A DNA stretch of 40,750 nucleotides from Marinisporobacter balticus. GTDB taxonomy: Bacteria > Bacillota > Clostridia > Peptostreptococcales > Thermotaleaceae. Position 1 is the stretch's first letter. Each line of letters opens with the position of its first letter. Of this stretch, positions 1 to 8,677 are shown piece after piece. Made by a program: the position numbers and the translations under genes. The notes beneath the pieces are model-generated. The model searched no databases, was not told the origin of the DNA, and was given only the letters and a program-made list of their open reading frames with translations. The stretch is from the NCBI RefSeq assembly GCF_004345705.1, contig NZ_SLWV01000032.1, positions 1-40,750 of the forward strand, written 5' to 3'.

Positions 1-173
1 TTTATATAAAAATGAGCTCTAATGATAAAATTTATGGATTTTTAATGTATTGCATAAAAATTAAATTTTATACATTAGTTTCCGTGACTACTCTCATATT
101 CCATATATAGCATAATCTATAAAAATAATTAGGATACTAAACACCATTCAATAACCTATCTTCTGGTTTTCTT

Positions 174-695
174 TTAATATAAAAAAGCGCCCATTGCAGC
201 TGCTAATCCAATACCCAGTATTGGATGAAGTTTCAGCTTTATTAAACCCCAAAATACAACAATAGCAATAAAGATACTTTTAAAATCTATCAAAGCAGTC
301 TTTCCAACAGATACGCCTGCACTTAATATAAGTCCCAATACAGCAGGTCTAATTCCTTTAAATACAGCTTTTGTCGCTTTATGATCCTTAACTTGTACAA
401 AATACTTTGCGACGATCGTAATCAATATAAAGGATGTGATGACAACCCCAACACTCCCTGCCAACGCCCCCAACACGGATGCAACTTTATATCCTACAAA
501 TGTAGAAGAGTTTACAGCTATGGGGCCTGGTGTCATTTGTGCAATCGCGATAATATCTACAAATTCTTTTGATGTAATCCAGTGATGATTGATTACAATC
601 TCTTTTTCTATAAGTGGCAACATAGCCAAGCCACCACCAAAGCTAAAAGAACCGATTTTTATAAATGCAAAAAATATTTCAAGAATTGTTTTCAT
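174..695 (-). CDS. Chromate transporter family protein, half-size (second of pair)
   Basis: This is a 173-residue integral membrane protein of the CHR (ChrA) family, in its short single-domain form. It has the family's N-terminal glycine motif (SFSFGGGLAMLPLIEKE) and the MTPGPIAVNS segment, followed by hydrophobic helices. Short CHR proteins normally occur as tandem pairs that act together, and its partner lies directly upstream, overlapping it by 17 bases. I place the start at ATG 695 because AGGGAG sits nine bases upstream; a TTG three bases earlier is the alternative. The family exports chromate in proteobacteria. The physiological substrate in anaerobic Firmicutes is not established, so chromate export here is a family label only. 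Confidence 0.88.
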   Translation of the reverse strand: MKTILEIFFAFIKIGSFSFGGGLAMLPLIEKEIVINHHWITSKEFVDIIAIAQMTPGPIAVNSSTFVGYKVASVLGALAGSVGVVITSFILITIVAKYFVQVKDHKATKAVFKGIRPAVLGLILSAGVSVGKTALIDFKSIFIAIVVFWGLIKLKLHPILGIGLAAAMGAFLY

Positions 696-1230
696 CAAAT
701 TTTTCTCCCTTAAAAAGCTTATATCCGAGTAATCCCGAAAAAATAATGATCAGTATTGGATGTATATGAAATAGGACAATCCCTAATACGGTTCCAATCA
801 CCCAAGCTATATTTAAAAAACTTTTGGGTAATGATTTCCCTAGTTTCATAACAGATGCTACAATCAAAGCTACTACAGCTGGTCGTATGCCTTTAAACAT
901 AGATTCAATCCATGTCATATTTTGAAACTTTGTAAAAAACGTAGCAACGATTAAAATAATGATTACAGAGGGCATCATTGCTCCTAGACATCCTAATAAT
1001 GCCCCTTTTAAACCAAAGAGTCTATATCCGATGTAAGTAGAACTATTAATAGCCAATGCCCCAGGTATACTTTGGGCTAACGCAATACTATCAATAAATT
1101 CTTCTTCTTCAATCCACTTATTCTTTTCTACAATTTCTTCTTGGATCAGAGGAATCATTGCATACCCTCCACCTAAAGTAAAGGTACCTATCTTTATAAA
1201 TATTAAAAACATTTTTACCATCTGATTCAT
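679..1230 (-). CDS. Chromate transporter family protein, half-size (first of pair)
   Basis: This 183-residue membrane protein is homologous to the gene following it on the minus strand. It carries the matching motifs TFTLGGGYAMIPLIQEE and SIPGALAINSSTYIGYR, both typical of the CHR family N-terminal domain. The start at 1230 is supported by AAAGGAAG five bases upstream. The 17-base overlap with the downstream partner suggests translational coupling and a heterodimeric transporter. Family knowledge says oxyanion (chromate) transport; the actual substrate is unknown. No regulator of the chrB type is visible nearby. Confidence 0.88.
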   Translation of the reverse strand: MNQMVKMFLIFIKIGTFTLGGGYAMIPLIQEEIVEKNKWIEEEEFIDSIALAQSIPGALAINSSTYIGYRLFGLKGALLGCLGAMMPSVIIILIVATFFTKFQNMTWIESMFKGIRPAVVALIVASVMKLGKSLPKSFLNIAWVIGTVLGIVLFHIHPILIIIFSGLLGYKLFKGEKFDENNS

Positions 1231-1407
1231 TTTTTCTTCCTTTCAGCTTGCATTAAGCTATATAACATTTACTTTACTAAAAATTCTATAGGACTTATCC
1301 ATTTGTGTCAATCCATTCGCCATAAAAGTATAGATTCTTTTCTTATACATTTTATCTACAATAAATAAAACACAATACTATTCTTCCTCACTAAAAAAAT
1401 AAATTAT

Positions 1408-1436
1408 TTGATTTTTTGTTTAACACAATCTATAAG
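1408..1436 (+). promoter_or_regulatory. Probable sigma-A promoter of the rubredoxin gene
   Basis: A -35-like TTGATT (1408-1413) is separated by 17 bases from a -10-like TATAAG (1431-1436). It lies about 50 bases before the rubredoxin start and in the same direction. This is a pattern match by eye. Confidence 0.5.
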
Positions 1437-1487
1437 TGGGTAAAATGTTTCTAGATAAAATTTTTTATACTGAGAGGAGAATAAATG

Positions 1488-1649
1488 ATGAAAAAATACA
1501 AATGTGTTCCATGTGGTTATATTTATGATCCAGAGGTAGGCGATCCAGATAGTGACATAGATCCTGGTACAGCATTCGAAGATATTCCTGAAGATTGGGT
1601 ATGTCCTGTTTGCGGTGTTTCAAAAGATATGTTCGAGCCTGAAGAATAA
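1488..1649 (+). CDS. Rubredoxin
   Basis: This 53-residue protein is a small one-iron electron carrier, typical of anaerobes, where it feeds electrons to oxygen- and peroxide-detoxifying enzymes. It contains the two iron-binding knuckles CVPCG and CPVCG, with cysteines at 6, 9, 39 and 42, exactly the classical rubredoxin spacing. The conserved core (GYIYDPEVGDPD, FEDIPEDWVCPVCG) and acidic C-terminus also match. Two ATG codons are adjacent. The second (1488) is chosen because AGGAGA lies seven bases upstream and the cysteine numbering then fits the family. It appears monocistronic, with its own promoter and terminator. Confidence 0.97.
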   Translation: MKKYKCVPCGYIYDPEVGDPDSDIDPGTAFEDIPEDWVCPVCGVSKDMFEPEE

Positions 1650-1663
1650 ATCAAGTCGTTTAT

Positions 1664-1696
1664 AAAAGCTTCCATAGAATCTTATGGAAGCTTTTT
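1664..1696 (+). terminator. Rho-independent terminator after rubredoxin
   Basis: A perfect 13-base stem (1664-1676 with 1683-1695; core AGCTTCCATA/TATGGAAGCT) with a six-base loop is followed by a T run. It lies 14 bases after the rubredoxin stop. Confidence 0.92.
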
Positions 1697-1751
1697 GTAT
1701 TTTGTGATAAACTATTTTCAGATTACTAGTATATCATAGGGGGATTAAAAT

Positions 1752-2666
1752 ATGAATAAACAATATAAGGCAGATTTAGCATTACTTGTTGTCACCTTAT
1801 CTTGGGGAATCTCTTTTATTCTGACGAAAAATTCATTAGATGCACTGGCCACTTTCAATTTTTTATCCATTCGATTTTTTATTGCTGGCATAATCTGTAT
1901 AGTTGTTTTTCATAAAAAGATTTTAAAAATAGATAAAACTACAATAAAATATGGTGTTTTGATCGGGTTTACCATGTTTTTAGGTTATGCCTTTCAAACA
2001 GCTGGACTTAACTACACCACTGCATCTAAATCTGCTTTCATAAGTAGTTTATGTGTTATTTTTGTTCCTATTTTTTCAGCACTTTTATTAAAAAAACCGC
2101 CTAAACTCATGGCTATAGCGGGAGTTATATTTTCTACAATGGGATTGGCTTTACTTACGCTAGATGGGAATTTAAGTTTAAATATAGGTGATTTTTATTC
2201 ATTCCTCTGTGCAATTTGCTTTGCTTTGCAAATTTTAGCTATTGCAAAATATTCAGCAAAAGCAGATCCTATTAATTTAGCTATTTTACAAATTACTGTT
2301 GTATGCATTTTAAGTATGCTCATAAGTTTTTTGTTTGAATCTCCTACCATCCCTACCAGTAAAAATGTATGGATTGATATTGTATCATTAAGCTTCTTTT
2401 GTACATCTGGTGCATTCATCATCCAAAATATCGCACAAAAGTATACTTCTACCACACATGCCGCTTTAATATTTACAGGCGAACCTGTATTTGCAGCGAT
2501 CTTTGGTTATTTTATAGCAGGAGAAATATTAAGCACAAGGGGATTTGTTGGTGGTATTTTGATTGTTTCATCTATTCTTCTTGTGGAACTCAAACTTAAG
2601 TCTCCATTTTTAAAACGTCCAATCTATCCAAAAAAAAGGCAAAAAATTGCAACCGAAAAAAAATAA
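1752..2666 (+). CDS. EamA/DMT-superfamily transporter
   Basis: This 304-residue protein has about ten predicted membrane helices in two repeated EamA halves. The sequence starts with the usual DLALLVVTLSWGISF and each half shows the DMT pattern, including SALLLKKPPKLMAIAGVIFS in the first and a GEPVFAAIFGYFIAGE segment in the second. The family exports amino acids, drugs or metabolites; substrate cannot be predicted here. AGGGGG lies eight bases before ATG 1752. The last 25 or so residues are a basic, non-membrane tail (KRPIYPKKRQK). It stands alone between two terminators. Confidence 0.9.
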   Translation: MNKQYKADLALLVVTLSWGISFILTKNSLDALATFNFLSIRFFIAGIICIVVFHKKILKIDKTTIKYGVLIGFTMFLGYAFQTAGLNYTTASKSAFISSLCVIFVPIFSALLLKKPPKLMAIAGVIFSTMGLALLTLDGNLSLNIGDFYSFLCAICFALQILAIAKYSAKADPINLAILQITVVCILSMLISFLFESPTIPTSKNVWIDIVSLSFFCTSGAFIIQNIAQKYTSTTHAALIFTGEPVFAAIFGYFIAGEILSTRGFVGGILIVSSILLVELKLKSPFLKRPIYPKKRQKIATEKK

Positions 2667-2671
2667 AATTC

Positions 2672-2745
2672 GCTTATTGCTATCGCAACAAATCGCTTCG
2701 CCAACGAAATTATTTACTAACGTTCATAATTTCCGTTGCTCAAAA
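2672..2745. repeat. Intergenic inverted-repeat element
   Basis: Just after the DMT gene lies a compact set of nested palindromes: TTGC-TATC-GCAA at the left, then CAACGAAATTAT facing ATAATTTCCGTTG around a 12-base loop containing AACGTT, with one bulged base. The composition differs from the surrounding AT-rich spacer. It resembles a small dispersed palindromic element (REP- or MITE-like). Only one copy is in this window, so the dispersed nature is inference. Confidence 0.45.
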
Positions 2746-2747
2746 AG

Positions 2748-2780
2748 AAATCACTATAGTCAAAACTACAGTGATTTTTT
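2748..2780. terminator. Bidirectional terminator between DMT gene and engB
   Basis: Stem AAATCACT(A)TAG pairs with CTA(C)AGTGATTT around loop TCAAAA, with one mismatch. It is followed by a T run on the plus strand and by a T-rich stretch when read on the minus strand. It sits between the convergent DMT transporter gene and engB. Confidence 0.8.
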
Positions 2781-2785
2781 AATAG

Positions 2786-3406
2786 CTATTTTATTAACGC
2801 TTCTTCAAAATCAAACTCATTCACTTTGAAAATTTCATTAACTAACTCCCAAATTTCTTCTTTTCCTTCTCTTGTCTCTACAGAAACTGGTAATAAGATA
2901 TCTTCACTAGTCATCTGAAGTTCTTTTCGGATGATATTTAAGTGTTTTTCTCTTTGTCCTCTATTAATTTTATCTAGTTTTGTAGCAATAACGATTCCAT
3001 TGAAACCAAAATGCTTAATCCAACTATACATATGTCGATCCTGTTGTGTAGGCGCATGTCGAATATCTACAAGCTGAATCACATCTAATAAGTTTTTCCT
3101 ATTATTTAAATACATGTCCATCATTTTTCCCCAAGCTTCTTTGCTGCTCTTAGATACCTTAGCATAACCATATCCAGGAAGATCTACGATTCGAAACTGG
3201 TCATTGATATCATAAAAATTGATGGTTTGTGTTTTTCCAGGGCTTGAACTCGTTCTAGCAAGTTTTTTTCTATTTACCAAGAGATTAATGAGAGATGATT
3301 TCCCTACATTGGATCTACCTGCAAAAGCAATTTCAGGTTTTTCATCCTCTGGATATTGTTCCATCTTTACAGCACTTATAACAATTTCTGCACTTTTAAT
3401 CTTCAT
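2786..3406 (-). CDS. engB: Ribosome biogenesis GTPase EngB (YsxC/YihA)
   Basis: This 206-residue protein is an essential Ras-like GTPase needed for late assembly of the 50S ribosomal subunit. The G1 loop GRSNVGKSS is at residues 30-38, the switch region with SSPGKTQTINFY follows, G3 is DLPGYG near residue 75, and G4 is TKLDK near 142. Length and order match the YsxC family. The start is supported by AAAGGAAG. It overlaps the end of lon by 11 bases, the lon-engB arrangement common in Firmicutes, and is probably cotranscribed with it. Confidence 0.97.
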   Translation of the reverse strand: MKIKSAEIVISAVKMEQYPEDEKPEIAFAGRSNVGKSSLINLLVNRKKLARTSSSPGKTQTINFYDINDQFRIVDLPGYGYAKVSKSSKEAWGKMMDMYLNNRKNLLDVIQLVDIRHAPTQQDRHMYSWIKHFGFNGIVIATKLDKINRGQREKHLNIIRKELQMTSEDILLPVSVETREGKEEIWELVNEIFKVNEFDFEEALIK

Positions 3407-5744
3407 CTTTTTCTTCCTTTCGAACTAGCGCATGCTCAAGGACTTGGTCCATATTCTCAATCAAAACAAAAGTTAGTTTTTTACGCACATTTTCTGGAAT
3501 TTCTTCTATGTCTTTCTCATTGTCTATCGGTAACAATATTTTCGTGATCCCTGCTCTATTGGCTGCAAGCACCTTTTCTTTAATCCCGCCTACAGGCAAA
3601 GCTCTTCCTCTTAGGGTGATTTCACCTGTCATAGCTACATTTTTATTAATCGGTATCTTTGTAAGTTCTGAGATAACAGCCGTTGCCATAGTAACGCCTG
3701 CTGAAGGACCATCCTTAGGTATTGCACCTTCCGGAATATGTATATGAATATCTAATTCTTGGTAGAAATTCTCAGATATATTTAAATCGTCAATTTTTGA
3801 GCGAATATAACTGATCCCTGCTGTTGCAGATTCCTTCATTACATCTCCTAATTGTCCTGTTAGTACAAGTTTTCCATTTCCTTTCATGGTCGTTACTTCG
3901 ATAGATAAAGTATCTCCACCAACTCTTGTCCAAGCAAGCCCAGTTGCGATACCCACTTCATGATTTTCCTTTATTTTTTCATATCTAAATCGTTTTGAAC
4001 CAAGGTAATTAGCTAAATTTTTTGTATTGATCCGAATCGATTTTATATCTTTCTCAACGATTTTTTTTGCGGTTTTTCTACAAATGGTAGCCAATTGTCT
4101 TTCTAAATTTCTCACACCCGATTCTCTTGTGTAGTAATTGATTACATCTCGGATGGTTTGTTCTGAAATTTGAAGGTTGTCCTCTTGAAGTCCATGTTCT
4201 TTCTTTTGCTTTGGTAATAAGTACCTTTGTGCAATTTTCAATTTCTCTTCTTCTGTATATCCAGATACCTCTATAACTTCCATTCTATCTAGTAGTGGTC
4301 TTGGAATCGTTCCTAAACTATTGGCTGTAGTAATAAACATTACTTTAGATAGATCAAATGGAACCTCTAAATAATGATCTGTAAATTCTTTATTTTGCTC
4401 TGGATCTAATACTTCTAACAATGCGGAAGCTGGATCTCCTCTAAAATCATTACTCAGTTTATCAATTTCATCAAATAAGAATACTGGATTTTTAGAACCT
4501 GCATCTTTGATTGCAGACATAATTCTTCCTGGTATAGCCCCTACATAAGTTCTTCGATGCCCTCTTATCTCTGCTTCATCCCGAACACCACCTAGGGACA
4601 TTCTTGCAAATTTTCTACCTAAAGATCTTGCAATAGATTTTGCAATAGAAGTTTTTCCAACTCCCGGAGGTCCTACTAAACAAATGATAGGCCCTTTCAT
4701 ATTTTTAGAAAGTTGTCTGATCGCTAAATATTCTAAAATTCTTTCTTTTACATCTTTTAGCCCATAATGATCTTCATCTAATATATCTTTCGCTTTCTCA
4801 ATATCGATCATATCTTTACTTTGTTTGTTCCAAGGAAGATCTAAAATCCATTCCACATAGTTTCTAATGACACCACTCTCTGCTGAGCTTTGAGATAATT
4901 TAAAAAGCCTGTCTAATTCCTTATTTACTTTTTTCTCCACATCTTTAGGGAGCTTTATTTTCTTGATTTTTTCCTTATATTCATCTACTTCTCCATAAAG
5001 ACCACTCTCTTCCCCTAACTCTTCTTCTATGGCCTTTAATTGTTCCTTTAGGTAATACTCTTTTTGCACTTTGTTGATTTGTTTTTTTACACGAACATTA
5101 ATATCTTTTTCAATCTCTAATACTTCTATTTCTCTTAAAAGTATTTTGTATAATACTTCTAAACGCTTTTTAGGATCAAAAGCCTCTAATATTTCTTGCT
5201 TTTGTTCGATCTTTAAGATCATATGAGAAGCCATTACATCTGCAAGTCTTCCAGGTTCTTCTATCGTTGTAACATTTATAAATACTTCTGGAGAAATACG
5301 CTCACTAAAACTTATGTAATCTTCAAACCCATTTATAGTTGTTCTCATTAATGCTTCAAGTTCCTTGTCAATCTCTATTTCATCTTCATAGATTTCTTCT
5401 TCTATTGCAGACTTAAAATAAGGTTCTTCTCCTAATATCTCTGTTATTTTTGCTCTGCTAATTCCTTCTACCAAGACACGAATCGCATCTCCTGGTAACT
5501 TTAGCATTTGCTTTATTTTACATATGGTTCCTACTTGATAAAAATCATCTGCTGTTGGTAGATCTGTTTCTGCTTCTTTTTGTGTTGTCAAAAACACCAA
5601 TTGATCATCTATCATAGCCTCTTCTAGTGCATTGACTGACTTTTCTCTTCCTACATCGAAATGTAGAACCATATATGGAAAAATCGAAAGACCTCTAAGA
5701 GGAATGATAGGCAATTCACGTTTTTTCACTTTTTTGTCTCCCAC
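3396..5744 (-). CDS. lon: ATP-dependent endopeptidase La (Lon)
   Basis: This roughly 782-residue cytosolic AAA+ serine protease degrades misfolded and regulatory proteins. It has an N-terminal LON substrate-binding domain (ELPIIPLRGLSIFPYM), a central coiled coil, and an AAA+ module with Walker A GPPGVGKTS, Walker B FLFDEIDK and the sensor region. The C-terminal protease has catalytic serine in PKDGPSAG and lysine in GGIKEKV. Length is normal for bacterial Lon. The reading frame opens with a TTG at 5753, but AAGGAG directly abuts that codon. GTG at 5744, nine bases past AAGGAG, is the better start. No clear CtsR or CIRCE operator is visible upstream. Confidence 0.97.
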   Translation of the reverse strand: MGDKKVKKRELPIIPLRGLSIFPYMVLHFDVGREKSVNALEEAMIDDQLVFLTTQKEAETDLPTADDFYQVGTICKIKQMLKLPGDAIRVLVEGISRAKITEILGEEPYFKSAIEEEIYEDEIEIDKELEALMRTTINGFEDYISFSERISPEVFINVTTIEEPGRLADVMASHMILKIEQKQEILEAFDPKKRLEVLYKILLREIEVLEIEKDINVRVKKQINKVQKEYYLKEQLKAIEEELGEESGLYGEVDEYKEKIKKIKLPKDVEKKVNKELDRLFKLSQSSAESGVIRNYVEWILDLPWNKQSKDMIDIEKAKDILDEDHYGLKDVKERILEYLAIRQLSKNMKGPIICLVGPPGVGKTSIAKSIARSLGRKFARMSLGGVRDEAEIRGHRRTYVGAIPGRIMSAIKDAGSKNPVFLFDEIDKLSNDFRGDPASALLEVLDPEQNKEFTDHYLEVPFDLSKVMFITTANSLGTIPRPLLDRMEVIEVSGYTEEEKLKIAQRYLLPKQKKEHGLQEDNLQISEQTIRDVINYYTRESGVRNLERQLATICRKTAKKIVEKDIKSIRINTKNLANYLGSKRFRYEKIKENHEVGIATGLAWTRVGGDTLSIEVTTMKGNGKLVLTGQLGDVMKESATAGISYIRSKIDDLNISENFYQELDIHIHIPEGAIPKDGPSAGVTMATAVISELTKIPINKNVAMTGEITLRGRALPVGGIKEKVLAANRAGITKILLPIDNEKDIEEIPENVRKKLTFVLIENMDQVLEHALVRKEEKDED

Positions 5745-5753
5745 AATTATCAA

Positions 5754-6345
5754 CTCCTTATTATGTACGATGACATAGTTATTTTTTGTAATTCAAAGGA
5801 ATTTATTCTCTAATTTACTATATACACTGATTATCAATCTTTTTCTTATGCAATCTCTAAAAGTATATACAGCAAATTTGGTAAATGCGTATATAAAATT
5901 GTTCACATTACACTATTATATATAAAGTATGGCTTTTTTTCAATATGTTCCTTCCTTATTAGAAACATGCATAAAATTTCAATCTACTTTTAATGACTTT
6001 ATCATCTTTATGAACATATGTAAATAATAGAAAAGAAAAACTTTAAGAATGTCATATAAGTCATAGCATATACTATTCATAAAGCATTATTATATTTATA
6101 AAAGGACGCATGCAAAGTATGCCATGTAACAATGTTTCTATTGCTGAGTCTGATAAACTTCCATGGAAAAGTGAGAGATGTTTACACAAAGATTATTGAG
6201 AATCTGTACAAGCTGATATGGAAACGTTAGAACAAGCAGCAGAAATCCACAGACTAAACCTTGATTATCTTGTGAACTATATCATTTTCTAACTTATGTA
6301 TTTAAAGGGTATATATTTTTTTCTATTATCGAATAATATCTTTGA
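5754..6345. other. 592-base stretch without an intact gene
   Basis: The region is very AT-rich and holds no ORF I can support. Around 6110-6300 there is more codon-like sequence on the plus strand broken by several stops in every frame (for instance a run reading ADMETLEQAAEIHRLNLDY, about 6212-6268), which looks like decayed coding DNA. I could not assign it to a family. It presumably includes the lon promoter on its left side. Confidence 0.5.
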
Positions 6346-6582
6346 GCTATAGACTTTTATTGTGATGTAAATGACCTACCGCTTTCAATGATTCTATCTT
6401 GGTATGAGCAAAAGGCTGTAGGTATTCTGCTTACTCTATTATCACTAGGTATAAAAAATATTCCCCTTGGACCAACACTTCCTGCATTTATTATACCAAA
6501 CATATTGCAAGTATTGGTGGACAAGTTCAATATTGCGCCCATTTCTACGCTTGAAGATGGCTTAAAAGCGATGTTAGGGTAA
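6346..6582 (+). pseudogene. hcp: C-terminal remnant of hybrid cluster protein (hydroxylamine reductase)
   Basis: About 78 codons remain of a gene that is normally near 550 codons. The fragment reads CDVNDLPLSMILSWYEQKAV, then the GIKNIPLGPTLPAF segment and FNIAPIST, and ends in the usual GLKAML tail. These are characteristic of the C-terminus of Hcp, an Fe-S/oxo cluster enzyme that reduces hydroxylamine or nitric oxide in anaerobes. An in-frame TGA at 6343 and no recognisable upstream domain show the rest is lost. A strong terminator still follows. The ORF starting at ATG 6388 is an internal piece of this remnant, not a gene in its own right. Confidence 0.85.
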
Positions 6583-6586
6583 AGTG

Positions 6587-6634
6587 AATAAACCAAAGAG
6601 TCCCATTTCAAAAAATGACTCTTTGGTTTATTTT
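6587..6634. terminator. Strong hairpin terminator, probably bidirectional
   Basis: A perfect 16-base stem (6587-6602, AATAAACCAAAGAGTC, with 6617-6632) with a 14-base loop. It immediately follows the hcp remnant on the plus strand and lies about 60 bases beyond the end of the opp operon on the minus strand. T runs are modest on both sides. Confidence 0.75.
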
Positions 6635-6692
6635 AAAATTCATAATCAAATTTCAAAGTATCCGTTAACGCATAAATAATATCGTAGAGCCA

Positions 6693-7646
6693 TTATCCTT
6701 TGAATAAGTGACATCTAACAAAATGATTCGATATGACTTCTTCAAGGCTAGGCTCCTTCATTTTACAAATCTCTTCTGTAAAATTACAGCGATTTGCAAA
6801 TCGACAATTGCATTCTGGGTTAATGGGTGATGTGATTTCACCTTTTAGAATAATTTTCTTTACCTTCTTATCAATCGTAGGTCTTGGAATCGCAGAGAGT
6901 AATGCTTTTGTATAAGGATGTATAGGGTTGTTAAAAAGTTCCTCCGCCGATGCTTTTTCAATAATCTTTCCAAGATACATTACTGCAATATCATCGGAAA
7001 AATGATTGACTACAGATAAATCGTGCGTGATAAAAATATAAGTTAATCCCAATTGCGCTTGAAGTTCTTTCATAAGATTAAGGATTTGTGCTTGTATGGA
7101 TACATCTAGTGCAGATACAGGTTCATCACATACAATAAATTTTGTATTTAACGAAAGGGCTCTCGCTATACCAATTCTCTGTCTTCTACCGCCATCTAGT
7201 TCATGAGGGTATGTATTGATTAGACGTTCAGACAAACCAACTAACTCCATCAATTCTAATACCCGTTCAAATCGTTCATTTTTATTAGTAATTAACTTAT
7301 GCAGTCTAATGGGTTCTTCAATAATTTCACTAACTGTCATTCTAGGATCTAATGAAGAAAATGGATCTTGAAAAATAATCTGTATTTCTTTTCTTAAATT
7401 TCTCATTTCATTTGAATTTAAATCTCTGATTTTTTGACCTTTATAATAAATGTCTCCATCTGTAGCCTCTAATAGTCTAAGGATTACACGACCTGTTGTA
7501 GATTTACCACATCCTGATTCCCCTACAAGTCCAAGTGTTTTCCCTTGTTCTATTGAAAAACTAACATCATCTACAGCATGAAGTAACCCCTTTGGCGTAT
7601 GGAAATATTTTTTTAAATTTTTGACTTCTAATAATTTTTCACCCAC
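6693..7646 (-). CDS. oppF: Oligopeptide ABC transporter ATP-binding protein (OppF-like)
   Basis: This 317-residue ATPase is the second ATP-binding subunit of the peptide importer. It has Walker A GESGCGKST, Q-loop IIFQDPFSSLDPRMT, a signature region ELDGGRRQRIGIARAL, Walker B FIVCDEPVSALD and the switch histidine ITHDLSVV. The C-terminal extension carries the cysteine-containing NPECNCRFANRC motif of the OppD/OppF group. The start is GTG, with a G-rich AAGGGGG ribosome binding site upstream. It is the last gene of the operon, 28 bases after oppD, and a hairpin follows it. Confidence 0.93.
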   Translation of the reverse strand: MGEKLLEVKNLKKYFHTPKGLLHAVDDVSFSIEQGKTLGLVGESGCGKSTTGRVILRLLEATDGDIYYKGQKIRDLNSNEMRNLRKEIQIIFQDPFSSLDPRMTVSEIIEEPIRLHKLITNKNERFERVLELMELVGLSERLINTYPHELDGGRRQRIGIARALSLNTKFIVCDEPVSALDVSIQAQILNLMKELQAQLGLTYIFITHDLSVVNHFSDDIAVMYLGKIIEKASAEELFNNPIHPYTKALLSAIPRPTIDKKVKKIILKGEITSPINPECNCRFANRCNFTEEICKMKEPSLEEVISNHFVRCHLFKG

Positions 7647-7674
7647 TGTGATCCCCCTTCTACTTTATTGTTTG

Positions 7675-8664
7675 CTACTGCCTAAGTTGAAAATCTAAGT
7701 TGTCTTTATACAAATGACATGCAACAAAATGAGTATCTGAAATTTCAATTTTTTCAGGTTTCTGTGTCTCACAAATTGTCATTGCATAATTACAACGATT
7801 GCAAAAGGAGCAACCTTTCGGTAAATTATAAGGATCTGACATTAACCCTTTAATCGGTATGAGTTTTGCTTTGCGATCATCAATATTCGGAATAGAATGA
7901 AACAACCCTTGGGTATATGGATGCTTTGTATTTGTAAAGATTTCTATTAATGTTCCTTGCTCTACAATCCGTCCAGCATACATAATCGCCACTTCATCAC
8001 ACACTTCTGCAACAACACCTAAATCATGCGTAATCATAAGCATGGACATTTGAAACTTTTCCTTAAGTTCTTTCATAAGTTCTAAAACTTGTGCTTGAAT
8101 GGTTACGTCTAGTGCTGTCGTCGGTTCATCCGCAATGAGAAGTTTTGGACTACATGATAGCGCGATAGCAATGATTACTCTTTGTTTCATTCCCCCAGAA
8201 AATTGATGTGGATATTCTTCCATTCTAGCTCCTGGAATACCTACCATTTCAAGCATTTCTTTTGCTTTTTGTCTTGCTTGTTCTTGGGTTACATTTTGAT
8301 GAATATGAATCGCTTCTGCAATTTGATCTCCTACACATATAACAGGATTTAAAGCAGTCATTGGATCTTGGAAAATCATAGAAACTTCTCCACCACGGAT
8401 TTTTTCCATTTCCTTTTCTGATAAATCCATAATATTTAATCCTTCTAATTTAATAAAACCAGATACTACTTTTCCTGGAGGATGTGGTATTAATCTTAAA
8501 ATAGACAAAGCTGTAGTGGTTTTACCTGCTCCTGTCTCTCCTACCAAACCCAATGTTTTACCTTTATCTATACATATATTTATACCATTAACAGCCTCAA
8601 CGGTCCCATCATCAGTAACATATTGAATCCGTAAATTTTCAATTTCTAATACTTTATTATTCAA
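7675..8664 (-). CDS. oppD: Oligopeptide ABC transporter ATP-binding protein (OppD-like)
   Basis: This 329-residue ATPase energises peptide import. It shows Walker A GETGAGKTT, Q-loop MIFQDPMTALNP, signature QFSGGMKQR, Walker B LLIADEPTTALD and the MITHDLGVVAEV switch. The C-terminal peptide-transporter extension has the LPKGCSFCNRCNYA cysteine cluster. It starts at TTG 8664 with GGGAGGTG upstream; no ATG is available in the right place. Gap to oppC is 13 bases, so cotranslation is likely. Confidence 0.94.
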   Translation of the reverse strand: MNNKVLEIENLRIQYVTDDGTVEAVNGINICIDKGKTLGLVGETGAGKTTTALSILRLIPHPPGKVVSGFIKLEGLNIMDLSEKEMEKIRGGEVSMIFQDPMTALNPVICVGDQIAEAIHIHQNVTQEQARQKAKEMLEMVGIPGARMEEYPHQFSGGMKQRVIIAIALSCSPKLLIADEPTTALDVTIQAQVLELMKELKEKFQMSMLMITHDLGVVAEVCDEVAIMYAGRIVEQGTLIEIFTNTKHPYTQGLFHSIPNIDDRKAKLIPIKGLMSDPYNLPKGCSFCNRCNYAMTICETQKPEKIEISDTHFVACHLYKDNLDFQLRQ

Positions 8665-8677
8665 AATGACACCTCCC

